DNA of 64,000 nt from Patiria pectinifera. Its lineage: Eukaryota; Echinodermata; Asteroidea; Valvatida; Asterinidae. Within the stretch, counting starts at the first letter, position 1, and each line of letters begins with the position of its first letter. The notes under the pieces were generated by a model. It saw nothing but the letters and a program-made list of their open reading frames with translations. It was not told the DNA's origin and ran no database searches. The stretch lies in contig CM057148.1 in the NCBI GenBank assembly GCA_029964075.1, forward strand, positions 30,683,916 to 30,747,915, in the 5' to 3' direction. Shown piece by piece: positions 11,747 to 22,488 of this stretch. The translations under genes and the position numbers were made by a program.

Positions 11747-14355
11747 TCATGATTTGTCTTTGTGAATTAGTCCACAAAAGGGTGGCTTCATCGTCTCTGT
11801 TCCTTTACCGTATAGTATTTCAGTGTACTTTTGTCTATCGTTTCTAACCAAGAAAGGTATTTTATCTTTCAGGCTATTTTTTAGGAAGACGCAAAATCCC
11901 CTTGGAATGTCACCGTGCAGTAGATACAGAGTTTTTATTTGAGCCCAGCCGATTCTTCCATCATCGCCGGTGTTCTTTTCTACGCTCTCAAACCCCTTGC
12001 GATTTACTTTATACAAAGACAATCGCAGTTCAGCCATGTTACTGATGGGTTTTCTCCAACGTTCCTCAAGCGATTTTGCAACTGCACAGAACGCATCATC
12101 ATCAAACTGCTTATTTAGACGAAGATCAAGCTTTTTCAACTTTGGAAAATATTCAGGTTCTCGTACAAAGTTGCAGATATCATCTGAGCTGAAAATTGTC
12201 CCCACAAGAACAACGTTTTCAAGCTTCGTCAGATACGACAGACATCGAACTAACTCGCTTGATGCACTTGTTTGGTGACTTTCACCAATTCCAGAACCCG
12301 ACCCCTGAAACCTTGACGACGACTGTGCAGTTTGATCAGGCTGGTTTGCAGGAGACGGTTCCTTTGCCCGCAGTTTGCGCAGTTCACCTGCCTGACCCTC
12401 CAGAAGCTCATAAAGACCCAACGAACGTACGGTACGAAGGACCCCGATGTCTGACTGGTCTGGGGAAAACTGAGGCATGTCTTTGTTTCTGGACTCTACT
12501 CTTTCACGCAACTTTGCCAGTGTCCCATTTTCTGAATATCTTTGTACCTCTTCAGTTTCCTGGATGTCCTTTTCTAGATTCAATGGGAAAAAGAAGTACT
12601 CAAAGTATTCCCGAAACTGTTCCCAGTCATCTTTCTCAAGTCGCAACAACTCAACAGATTCAATACACAAAGCAACACCTTCTACCGGTTTGTCTGCATG
12701 CTCGAACAAATACGACAGCATTCTGATCGTGTGACCAGAAACGCCTCCAAGACGAACCTTCCCTCCCTCAAAGAGGCCGGCAAACTTGGCATTCAACGAA
12801 CCTTTGCATTTTCCTTCAAAATTCAGCAGAAGACACAACCGGATCATTGTTTGCATACCGATGACATTGGTTGTGTCTTTTTTTGTGCAGTCTGCTATCA
12901 TTTGCACCAGTCCACTGCGAACAGTTTGACTCTTCCTACATGCAAACGAATACACATTTGACAACGTTTCAGCTGCACTCATCAAATCAGTGTGCTGAAG
13001 TTCAGCCATCCAGTTTCCATCTTCTTCAGCAGTATGAGCCAAGGAAAGACCAGCGCAGAAGTCCCGAAGTATTTCAAGGACAAAATAAACATCTGCATCT
13101 CCTTCACAACGGACAAGACCAACTTTAATTGCTACGTCTAAGATTACCTGACCGTTATCACACGTATTCACGAACTCTGCTTTGGAAAATGTAACTTTAC
13201 TTTCATGTTCAAACATCGTCGGCAGAATTACCTTTCCCAATTCTGCCAATATTTCAAGCTGTACTTTTGTTAGGCCTGTTACATCATCAAACTCTACAAG
13301 TTTGTTCAAAGCCTCATGTGTTCTGGTATCGTCATCGCATCTATCACTGCTTCCCTCAAACAAACATTTCACTAACCTAATTAACAAGTCGCCAATAGTC
13401 GGATCACCTTGGAAAGCCAGCCCATCAGTCCAAGACGATAACTGACAAAGAGTCGTTATGATAACGGGAAGACAAGCCACGTTCGGGTGTAGAATGTTTG
13501 CATCTAAGAAGCTGTGAATGATTGAATGAGTTCTTTGATTTTGATTTTCACAGCTGTTCTCCGATTTTTCACAATCGCTTTGTAAATTGGTATCGTCGTA
13601 ATTTCTACTAGTTTCAGTCTTATGCTTGCTGGTAATGCGATCTAATGCATCACACTGGCTTTCAACGTACGTCTTTGCACTTTGTTGCGTAAAACCATTA
13701 ATTGTTATGTGGCGCAGTTTATGGTGTTTGCTTGTTTCTTCAGCCAACCTTGTATGTCTTGCACTTATCACTATTTGACACCTCAAAAGACCTTGTTGCG
13801 TCATGATCTTCATGACGTTGTATATGTCGTTTGTGTCATTGCAGCCATCAACAAGAATGGCCACTTCGTCGGGGTGTGTCAAACAGTATTCATTGATCGA
13901 ATTTGCCCAATGCTTCGTGCCACCTTTAAGCATATATTGAACAACTGCTTGCCCAACATTTCTAGATTTTATGAGCATTTTCGCCGGCAAAACAAATACC
14001 ATCTTTTTCTGACCGAGTACTGCGTGCGGCTTTTCCAGTGACCAATCAGATGCCATTTTGCTTAAGAAGGCAGTTTTACCACAACCTGATCTACCTTCAA
14101 GGAGTACATGACAATTCGACAATTCAGAGATACCGTCATCAAAGATTTCAGACTCTGACTCTATTCTATATCTAGCTTTACAACCTGCAATAGATACATT
14201 GAGGTACATTTCCAGTGGTGTGTATACATCATCCATCGCTGCGTAGCTGTCATCACCTGTCACCCAAGGCGTGATGGGCAGTCTGTTCATTTTCTCTGAC
14301 ACAAACTCCCGGATCATAGTAGTGAGCGCCGACACGCTAAACTTTCTGGTAGGTT
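11747..14355 (-). CDS. Ig-NACHT gene exon 7: NACHT NTPase and leucine-rich C-terminus
   Basis: One 2609-base exon. It starts EPTRKFSVSALTTMI; the acceptor is TTTTTAACAG, so the upstream in-frame ATG at 14401 is intronic. A pre-NACHT segment with DDVYTPLEMYL is typical of invertebrate NOD-like receptors. P-loop GRSGCGKTAF, Walker B AILVDGCND, sensor-like IVISARHTRL and the INGFTQQSAKTYV motif follow in family order. A helical superdomain comes next, then leucine-rich stretches (LTKLENVVLVG, FPKLKKLDLRLN, MAELRLSL, IKTLYLLHGD) at the C-terminus; the repeats are few and irregular. The TGA stop is at 11749-11747. Confidence 0.9.
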
Positions 14356-17300
14356 CTGTTAAAAAAAAACCAAAGAATACAAATTTGCAATTCAGCGACA
14401 AGAATGGGACGAAGTAAATTTAAGCAATTATTTTGAACTCCAAATGTATACTCTCGCTCGGTACACACAAATATCTACACTGTGTGTGTAGCAAAAACCG
14501 GATAAACCTGAAAATTAAGAGACCTGCATTACTCGTGTAGTTTGATTTTGGTGATAAGAACTATTAAATGATAATTATTCAGAAAAGCACAATCCATGGC
14601 GTACAATCAAGTAAACATAAATACTGCATGATTACATCCACCAAAAATAGAGGCGTGTTTGAACGCCACTTACCAGTTTTAGGAATTGGGTGGTAGACAA
14701 CTTGTTCTCGATCGTGAGGTGGATTCCGTTTGCGTAGCTTCCACATCAAACATGCAGTGATACCAACGAGAACAAGTAAAGAAATATAGGCAAGTGCAGC
14801 TATGAGACCAATGTTAGAAGGCTTGATGGAATCTGTCAAAGTAAACAAGAAATGAATACAGCTGGTACAATGTTGCATTCTTCCGTCCCCAAAAACATAT
14901 TGAAAGAATGTTTGTGAGTTCCTGACATCCTGTAGACAGTGGACGTTGAGAGAAAAAAACCCACACAACTAGACATCCAGACGGATATCTGATAGCGATT
15001 ATCTAATAACTTCCTCATTTAGAAAACGTATATTGATTATAATCCGTTCAGCCTACCCGCATACATTATTTCATTGACAAGGGAACCAATCCTTTTGTAT
15101 AAAAAAGTTCTTAATGCCACAAGATACTCTCGAAATCTTACCTCTCATGATCACATCCACGTAGGACCTTTGTAACGCTTCGCCATGGGGAAAGAGAACC
15201 TTCAACTGTTAAGCCGAAGCAGGTGTGGCCGTTTATGTCAGACATCATTTTGGAGCCAGCCGGTAGGTCTAGTTTGCCAACCACAGTGGTCAGTTGTGCA
15301 TTAACAGCACCAAATGACCAAATCAACGTGGCTCTGCTACCTATAGGTACACCTTCAATGGCTGGACAGTGCAGTGTAAATTTGCTGTCAGATTCAAATG
15401 ATATGACGTCTCCGTTAGTTGCGCTTCCTCCATCCAACGGAAAAGAATCTCCTGTGTTAAAAACAAAATAACAAGTGACAACTCATTTGTTTAAGAAATA
15501 TGTCGCTAACGATGACCAAACTTAAATATATTGACACTTACTCAAAGAAGAACAAGTGAAACGTACACACAAAATTGCCGTAGATACAAACAATGTTATG
15601 CTCTAACGTCAATGCTCTAAAGTCAAATGAGCGTGCTCAACAAAAATTACCCCCAACAAAAAAGAAAAAGGAAATTACCAATAACACGGACTTCGACAAG
15701 TCCTTCATTGGATTCAGGGTTTGCAGAGCAGCTGTAGCTCCCAGCGTCATCCTCATCAACGGACTTGATTACCAGACCGAAGTCAAGAGCAAGGTCAAAC
15801 GATGGATCAGCATGAACAGTACTGGTGGACACCGTGTAATTGATGAGCAGATGGTGGCTAGAGATATCAACTTTAAACCATTGCACCAAACATGTTGCAT
15901 TGCCAGGTTTCCAAGTTGTACAAGGAATCATCTGCCTCGTTCCCTTCAGCAGGTAGAATGATGCTTCTGATGCTCTGAGAGGACCAAGCAATGGAGTCTC
16001 ACCTGGATTTCGAGAAAAAAAAGATGAGACAATTAATGTTTAATGTTTAACTTTGATTGTAAATGTGCAGGCATATCGAATGAGATCCTTTTCTGCAAGT
16101 TCCGAATATGACGTCCATATTACTTGGCGATGCTAGGGACAACGTTAAAAGTTAACAGTTTTCTGAATGTGATATTCATATAAAATTTCTATGATATTCA
16201 TATTTTAAGACCAAACATAAATAAGAACAAAATACCTAATACGTGGATATCTATGTAGCAATCGGTCTGTGATCCGTCTGACTGAAATACATGACACCAG
16301 AACCTCGCTGCATCGTGTAAAGCACTGACAGAATTAACTGTGAGTGTACCGTCGCTGTCAATGATGTAATCAACGTCATTTTGGAACTGTAATGTAGCAC
16401 CATCAGCGAAACGTGCGCCAATGATCTCTGTATCTTCAGTTATGCCTTCTCCCATTGACCAATACACTACGGATGTTGCGTTTGGTGTCAATGACGCGCA
16501 CTCACACGGTAGCGTCTGTATGCCTTCTCGCTGCAATTTAGCAGTTGACGATGTGTACTTGGTTATGGCCGGAAACGAGCCTCCTGAATTAATATAAACG
16601 CAACACAATAACAGTTCGTCAAAAAGCAGTCATACAAGGATATCTTCACATGCATTAATATAACTGTCAGTTATTAAGGGTTTTCAAACTTGATCAATGA
16701 AAAGGACTGGAGAGCGATTTGAGCCTGCACCATCAAGATTATAACAGCCGTTGGATTTGGATTATTTCAGAATATATTTTCTACATCCTTGATTCATATG
16801 ATGTCTGATTTATTTTGTCAAACATGTTAATACTACTAATGGAGGACTCGGCCATATGACATTATGACCATCTGACCGTCATTGTTGACATCATGATCAT
16901 GGTTGACAATGCAAGGTCAAAGGTCAAGGTCAAGGAAAAGGCACAGATGAGATCAAAAAATGTTTCCCCCTCAGATGTAGGATTTTAAGACAAGGAAGAG
17001 ACTCTTACATTACACTACAGAAACTGTTATATTGAGTAGGCCTTTGCTTCCTGAACTTGGCGACTGTGTACTGAACGGGCGGTTCCCTTGATTTAAAATA
17101 TAAGAACAAAATCCACTTTGACTTCATAGTTGGCATCATTGGGGATTGTGTAGTATGTTTTGGGTCTTCCATTCAATTTAAGCCACAATTTGCTTAGAAA
17201 TAATTTATAATTATCTAAGTATGAAGTCGTTAAACCAACATTTTGCCATTCTTTAAGCTGGCAGCCCATAGCGTCCTCATTTAAACTACTTTTATTTCCT

Positions 17301-20300
17301 TGTTTTTTTTTCATTCAGCAGTGCTACAAACGTATCTGTGATGTTTCCAGGATAGACCGTGCCGAAAGACTTGAAAAGAAACGACAACATGAAAGTCAAT
17401 GTATCTTTTCCTTTTTTTTCTATTGAGTCACATGAGCACACTCACTTGAAAATTATAACATGCCTAAAGCAGGGGCTGGTTGGAGATAGAGCCTTCCTCT
17501 ATACAACTTTACTATGAGTCACGGTTTCATAATTTTGTAGCTAAATCAAATTGGAAATTCTTGCAAACATATACAAGCCCTACTTTAGAATCGAAAAACT
17601 CTGAGAATTTGTTTCTCGTACAATTGAAAAAAAAACCTTCCATTTATTGCTTATGTTTATTTCTCAAGTTAAAACATGCAGTGCCAGGGGGTGGGAAATA
17701 ATGTTACTGTGTGTTTTCCTTTTTGACAATCCTTTCCTTTTTAAAGCGCTGACCGTGAAGCCAAACAAGTTTTTTTGGTAATTTGTAAGGGCTTCAAACA
17801 GTTTATTTCTTGTCGGTAATGTTCATGCTTACAGTCGTATTTGTTGTTGATCACATAGACTCTATTAATACATCCTTGATAGCTTTTTGCTACTGTAATT
17901 CCTTTGGGGGTGCAGACGATTGTCCACCAAGATGCTATGCAAAAGGCCCATTGTCTAAGTTGATGACTTTGTGCAGAGAAAAATGTTTCATATTTTATAT
18001 TAGAGGTATTCACCAATCCTTGTATACATTGTACTATGTTCTTAACAGCAGTTCTGGTTTTTTAAAGCTTGATGACATGTTTCGTGTTTTCCTTCAACCC
18101 TTCAAATGATTTGAAATTTAGACAACGGAACTCACTGTAGATAACGGATGTAGTTTCCAGATGCCAATGGATTTGACATTGAAAGATTCCTGTCTGTTCA
18201 CCATTTATGCAATGGCTAACCTTTATTGAGATGATATGAAGAAAAGAGGGGTGCCAGGTTGCAACAGTCTTCCCCGGAACGTGTTCAATATTTAAGACAG
18301 TTGATAAAAAATTAAAAGTACATATAATTGCAGTTTATTTTAATCCTCAAAAATATTGGCTCCACCAGAGACACAACCGCAAGCACTGTATTATATTTTT
18401 TTGCCAATCACAGTAATTATTTCTCAAGTATTTTTAATTACCGTTCGCCTTATTGTTTTTGTATGAATAAATATGCATAAAAGGCTAAAGTTATAAAACC
18501 CTGTGGTCATGTTAATTTTTTCATTCAGACTGAATTCATTCGTATTTGTGTCGGACCCTTTGTTGAATTTTATTTCATCATAAGTCAGAAATACTTTGTA
18601 GTTTTTAACCAGAAAGAAAATTGCAATTTAATATTCAATAATGCCCTATTAAGAAGTTCAGTAAAAAGGAATACATGTATTCTAAATGAAATAAAAACAA
18701 AAGGAGGAAACATTTGTGCTGAGGCTGGGAAAGGGCTTGTAGAATCGTCCTTGAATTTCAATGGGATGGAAAATGTGATATTTAAACCAAATATTTGAGC
18801 ATTAAAAGTCACCCCAAAATCCTTTTCTATCGAGTTTTGGCTCTGTAGAAACCCTTTTTAGCAAGCAACTGGAATAAAACAATCTTTCCCATTGAAAATG
18901 TGCACAGTTTCCCAATTCTGGTCAATAGAGGGCGCTTTTTTGAACTGCTGATTTAAATGCAAATATGTAAATGATTGGTCACTTTGGTTGGGGATTGTGG
19001 ATTTTAGGTTTTTCGTGATTCATATGGTCTAAGCTTATAACCTGCAAAATTTCACTTAGATCCGAGAGGTGCGCCAAGAAAATCAATTTCTGAGCACATT
19101 TTGAAGCCATGCCACGTGGTCTATATCCCAATGTTGTTATTTGCCAGCATTTTTAATGTTGCTGGCGTGGTGACTTTAGGTATGATCTCTGGCTACTTGG
19201 CATTGTGGATTTATGATCTCTGTCTAGCACCCCTGGAACAAAGACACTGAAAAAATGGGGATCCGCCAACATGATGGGGAAGTTCAAAAAAATAGTATAA
19301 TGCACCTAGTTAGTTTGTGATCTATTGAAAACAAGAGGAGTATCTTTACATTAGGATTGCGTTTTATTTATGTTGTTGAGCAAACCATTTTATCTGCCTG
19401 ACCAATGAGTCAAGTTGGTGCATACATTTTTGTTATACAACTTACCAAGAATGTCTAGACTGATTTCTCCTAGTCTATTAGCAGTTCCGTGTATTATGAC
19501 GAGACAAAGGTACTTTCCTTCATCCGATTCACTGACACCTTTAATCACGAGGGTGGAACCTGATGAAGTTGCATATCTGTCGCAGGAGGGAAGGTCTACA
19601 CCATTGGAGCGACTGATAAGTCGTTGTTTTGAAGGATCGTCCAGTGAATTTCCTTTGTACCAAATAACTCCCACTATGTCGGCACTTTCGCGGTGCGATG
19701 GACAGGGAATCCTGTGCCAAAGGCCGCTCTGTACATGTGCTTTACTTGTTGACTGGCTAATTGCATCATGAATAATCTCTTCTGAAATAAAATTTAAAAT
19801 ACATTTAGTGGTAGAAATATCAGTTTATTCTTTTCTAACCTTTTAATGACTTTCTCTGGAAGAACTTTAAGACAAGCATATCGTAAGAAAAGTGTGGTAA
19901 TTTAGCGCTCCCTCAAAACCCTTGCTCTTTTCACGAAGACACTGGAATATCGTATAAAGTCCTTATGTTACCTTTCATCAATTTATAGGACTTTTGGTTT
20001 CATTTTAGGCTTCACATTAATGAAATTGTAAACCCCATTTCCTTTATGTAGCTTGCTCTACAGATTATTTCCTGTTATACATGAATTGATTAAAAAGTAA
20101 AGGGTTGGAGTCATATTACTCATTTCTCCTACTATTTTCCTTCCTGGAACAAACAAGAAGGCAAACCTGAAGACGAATTCTAGTCTACAGAGAATTGCCT
20201 CCGGAAATTCATGAGAAAGGCTAACGTTAAAAAAATATAGTAGAACAGGAATGCAAGAGGATCTATGCCTCTGCTTACTCAACATTTCGAGTGCAGTCCA

Positions 20301-20456
20301 AATGTTAAATGAAACGTTATCCAACTATAGCTTATTGGCATGCCCGACTCTTCATGGAATGCATGGGCGATATAACTTACCAGCTCCTAGAGGACATATG
20401 TCATAAGCAGCAGACAGGCTGCTTGCAAAGATAGCAGTCGCTATGAATACATACAT
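11747..20456 (-). CDS. Transmembrane receptor with four Ig domains and a cytoplasmic NACHT-LRR module (seven coding exons)
   Basis: Joining seven exons (20456-20381, 19781-19446, 16583-16236, 16002-15679, 15451-15142, 14832-14674, 14355-11747) gives about 1386 residues. These comprise a signal peptide (about 1-18), four Ig-like domains (about 26-464), one membrane helix (472-495), a short basic tail, a NACHT NTPase (P-loop about 605-612, Walker B about 683-692) and a C-terminal part with degenerate leucine-rich segments. All six introns are phase 1 with GT-AG ends. The Ig part should face outside and the NACHT part the cytosol. NACHT domains are ATP-driven oligomerisation switches, so ligand binding outside could drive assembly inside; this is inference. 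No CARD, PYD or death domain is visible. The fourth Ig exon carries one extra base, so this copy may be alternatively spliced, polymorphic or decaying. Confidence 0.85.
14674..14832 (-). CDS. Ig-NACHT gene exon 6: transmembrane helix and juxtamembrane tail
   Basis: 159 bases, phase 1/1. It encodes DSIKPSN, then about 24 hydrophobic residues (IGLIAALAYISLLVLVGITA and four more), then the stop-transfer run KLRKRN and the tail EQVVYHPIPKT. The positive-inside rule puts the tail in the cytosol. VVYHPI fits the ITIM-type consensus (V/I/L-x-Y-x-x-I/L/V). It splices exactly in phase to the NACHT exon. Confidence 0.85.
15142..15451 (-). CDS. Ig-NACHT gene exon 5: Ig-like domain 4, with a one-base frameshift
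   Basis: The exon opens with GDSFPLDGG, has FTLHCPAI, LIWSFGA and HTCFGLTV, and then runs out of frame. The expected end, SYVDVIMRG just before the strong donor GTAAG, lies in another frame. Exon length is 310 bases, one more than a multiple of three, whereas the other internal exons divide by three. A weak donor at 15199 (GAAG then GTTCTC) would give a 252-base exon that keeps the frame but drops the last strand. So this is a true mutation, an assembly error, or a case of alternative splicing. Confidence 0.75.
15679..16002 (-). CDS. Ig-NACHT gene exon 4: Ig-like domain 3
   Basis: 324 bases, phase 1/1. Pattern: QMIPCTT, CLVQWFK, then the textbook F-strand DDAGSYSC and the end VEVRVIG before GTAATT. 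Sequons NAT and NYT suggest glycosylation. Of the four domains it is the most typical Ig fold. Confidence 0.85.
16236..16583 (-). CDS. Ig-NACHT gene exon 3: Ig-like domain 2
   Basis: 348 bases, phase 1/1. The Cys pair and Trp are in TLPCEC, VVYWSMG and ARFWCHV, and the domain closes with CYIDIHVLG before GTATTT. It has an N-glycosylation sequon (NAT) and extra cysteines that could form a second bridge. The acceptor is ATTAATTCAG. Confidence 0.82.
16584..19445 (-). other. Intron 2 of the Ig-NACHT gene
   Basis: 2862-base intron between Ig domains 1 and 2. It holds no further Ig-like exon that I could find; frames at 17093-17314 and 17741-18109 resemble nothing. Three AGGTCA half-sites occur at 16914-16932. 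Confidence 0.6.
16914..16932 (+). promoter_or_regulatory. Cluster of AGGTCA half-sites (DR1 plus DR0)
   Basis: The sequence reads AGGTCA-A-AGGTCA-AGGTCA. AGGTCA repeats spaced by one base are the consensus for RXR/HNF4-class nuclear receptors. It lies in intron 2 of the Ig-NACHT gene. Binding is not shown; a chance repeat is possible. Confidence 0.3.
19446..19781 (-). CDS. Ig-NACHT gene exon 2: Ig-like domain 1
   Basis: 336 bases, phase 1 at both ends. It shows the canonical Ig pattern: a B-strand Cys (HRIPCPS), a C-strand Trp (GVIWYKG), a long loop and the F-strand motif DEGKYLC, then a G-strand ending in ISLDILG just before GTAAGT. The acceptor is TTATTTCAG. The V-set/I-set type is not decided. 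The 2.9-kb intron after this exon is the longest of the gene. Confidence 0.85.
20381..20456 (-). CDS. Ig-NACHT gene exon 1: signal peptide
   Basis: The ATG at 20456 starts MYVFIATAIFASSLSAAYD, a short hydrophobic core followed by small residues, as in a cleavable secretion signal (cleavage probably near residue 17). The exon ends in GGAGCTG before GTAAGT, giving a phase 1 junction that joins to the next exon as a Glu codon. A good acceptor (TTCCTACAG) precedes the ATG at 20479, so a 5' untranslated exon probably lies upstream and the transcription start is not in this exon. Confidence 0.75.
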
Positions 20457-20478
20457 AATAGCCCCAAACCTGAGGTAT

Positions 20479-21280
20479 CTGTAGGAATACAATGTATGTA
20501 TCATTAGCGATTCCCAACGACTAAAACTTGATCTTTTAAAAAAAATGGCTGCTCAGTCTGCAACACGTCCATAATAATACTGTTTGCTTCGTCTGACTCT
20601 CCAACTGTGCATATTTTAGAGTCCAATGTTCAAGCATGGATCACCAATCAAGCACAGAAGTGTAAATATTTTGATAAGAGTGTGACGGTTCAAAGAACAC
20701 CTAAAATTAATGGGTATATAATTTAATATAATGCATATCACCCGTTTCCGTTAGATCTGCAAGTTTACGGAATCCCATTTGTTTCACATTATTGTATAAA
20801 TTGTTGAATTTACCCACCGTGAAGTGCCCTGCTGTTAGAAAGACGGAACAAAACTGCGGTTGAAAGGCAATGTATCGTGGATTCCTTTTAGGAACACAGG
20901 TTAAAAAATCAACACCAAGGGTCCTATAAAGATATCCCCGGTGTTAAATTTAATACCGCTATATCCATGAAGGTTCTCCGTTTTAAATTCAATAGAAATT
21001 ATTTCAAAACTGGTATCAAGACTACGGGGATTGAAGTATAAGTTTGTAGGCTGCGGTTCCGTTAAATTTGAATGACAACCAGCCCAACGGATATTCAACC
21101 ACCGAATGAATGCCAGACGGAAAATATCAAAAGTATGAATTAACTATAGAGGACAAGTGTATGTTATTCACCACAACATCAGATATTGATTTTATTCTGG
21201 TTGATTGAAGCCACTCTCGCAGCCCTACCCTACGGCTGATTTAACCCATCTATCTTCAAGCCCAAAAATTTTACGCGGTG
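20479..21280. other. Upstream region of the Ig-NACHT gene
   Basis: No coding frame is recognised. The promoter and 5' untranslated exon of the minus-strand receptor gene should lie here or further upstream, but I see no reliable TATA box or initiator that would fix the start. Confidence 0.4.
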
Positions 21281-21282
21281 GA

Positions 21283-21590
21283 ACCACTATGAGAATTTTA
21301 TCACATTACGTGTTTCTAGGTCGATAAGGTCTGGTATGCGCGCGCGTCGCCGTAGCCATGCGCGTCTGCAAAATGAAACAGGTTTTTTTTTCAATAAAAG
21401 ATGATGTCTCAAAACCGCCAAACTCACTTGTTTGACTGGAATCCTGCTGCTGCACAATTTTAACGTGTTGTTGGATGGGTTTATGATCGAGAATAAGCTA
21501 TATGTGGCCTCTCTGGACTCCCATATATTTGCACTAAGTTTAGTCGGGCACCATTTGCAGTCATCAGCAGTTTTTGGCCTAACCCTGACA
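21283..21590 (-). repeat. Interspersed repeat, inverted partner of 37240-37497
   Basis: The block includes CGTCGCCGTAGCCATGCGCG, AAAGATGATGTCTC and TTTGCACTAAGTTTAGTC. The reverse complement of all of these, in order, occurs at 37250-37497. No coding potential is evident. Confidence 0.65.
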
Positions 21591-21935
21591 TGCCTGTACA
21601 TGCACAAGATATAGGTTATTCACATGGCCAAGGATTTTTTACAACCTGTCTGGGCTCTAGGCGGCACGAGGGGTTCACACAAAGGGATCGGTGGCACTTA
21701 CCTCTCCAATTACTGCACAAAGGCATTAGGCGCCATCTTGGCTTCTGTCTTTCAACACTCCTTACTCTGGAGTGGCTAAGGTCGGGCCAATGGGAGTCTA
21801 CAGGCTTGTGGTGTATAGTGGGGGTGAGGATTACATGGAAGCTTGGCCTTATTTGCCCATTGAAAAAAATATGACCATATTTGGAAAAAAAAATGAGATT
21901 TTTTTTCACTGCGGCAGTGCTCAAAGGGTTAAAAT
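21591..21935. other. Sequence between two repeats, nothing recognised
   Basis: Overlapping short frames exist on both strands but resemble no family. Confidence 0.35.
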
Positions 21936-22488
21936 CGTCGTCGACACCACGAACTGACACCCGGTGGTCAGCGTTGCAGAAATACAAATCGGAGGAAAAC
22001 GCTTTCAAAGGTATGACACGAATTTACTCAGTAAAATAATCCATCTATCTTAGAGGTTTTAGTATCACCGAACGTGAAAATGCTTTAACTACTCAATTAT
22101 AAACGTTATATTGTGAAAATATGCTTATTTAATTAGCAATTAAATAATTAAGACGAATGTCAGTTCGTGAAAACGATTTTTTGTGTGTGTTTTTGGAGAG
22201 TGCGCACACACACTGCGCATGCGTGCGCGCACTCTCCGAATTTTTTTGTTTTCACGAACTGACACCCTGTGCAGTGTCACTTCGTGGTAACAAAGAACAC
22301 CAGAATTGACCAATTTCTTGAAAATTCATGAGCAAAATTTGCTTATTTTAGATGATTTCAGCAATTTTAACTTCGTCATGTTAAACTTCATGAAACAAAC
22401 AGGTATTATCGGCAAAACAAAAAGAATTGAATTTTTAAAAATTGTACACATGTGATGCAGAGGGTGTCAGTTCGTGGTGTCGGTGACG
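21936..22488. mobile_element. MITE of 553 bp with 27-bp terminal inverted repeats
   Basis: The left end CGTCGTCGACACCACGAACT is matched in inverted orientation by the right end (27 bp, two mismatches). The 4-bp AAAT flanks both sides as a possible target duplication. Inside lies a second inverted pair: GTCAGTTCGTGAAAACG near 22159 and CGTTTTC-less GTTTTCACGAACTGAC near 22248, around a GTGCGCGC-rich hairpin. The word TGTCAGTTCGTG (or its complement) therefore occurs four times. There is no internal gene. Confidence 0.75.

Noticed and set aside
11970..14041. Several plus-strand frames of 85-176 residues opposite the NACHT exon
   Set aside because: They mirror the long minus-strand exon, which has clear NACHT motifs; none has a recognisable domain.
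14356..14401. ATG at 14401 as start of a separate 884-residue NACHT protein
   Set aside because: The first 15 residues lie in intron sequence containing a polypyrimidine tract and AG acceptor; the exon joins in phase to the membrane exon. An alternative intronic promoter cannot be excluded.
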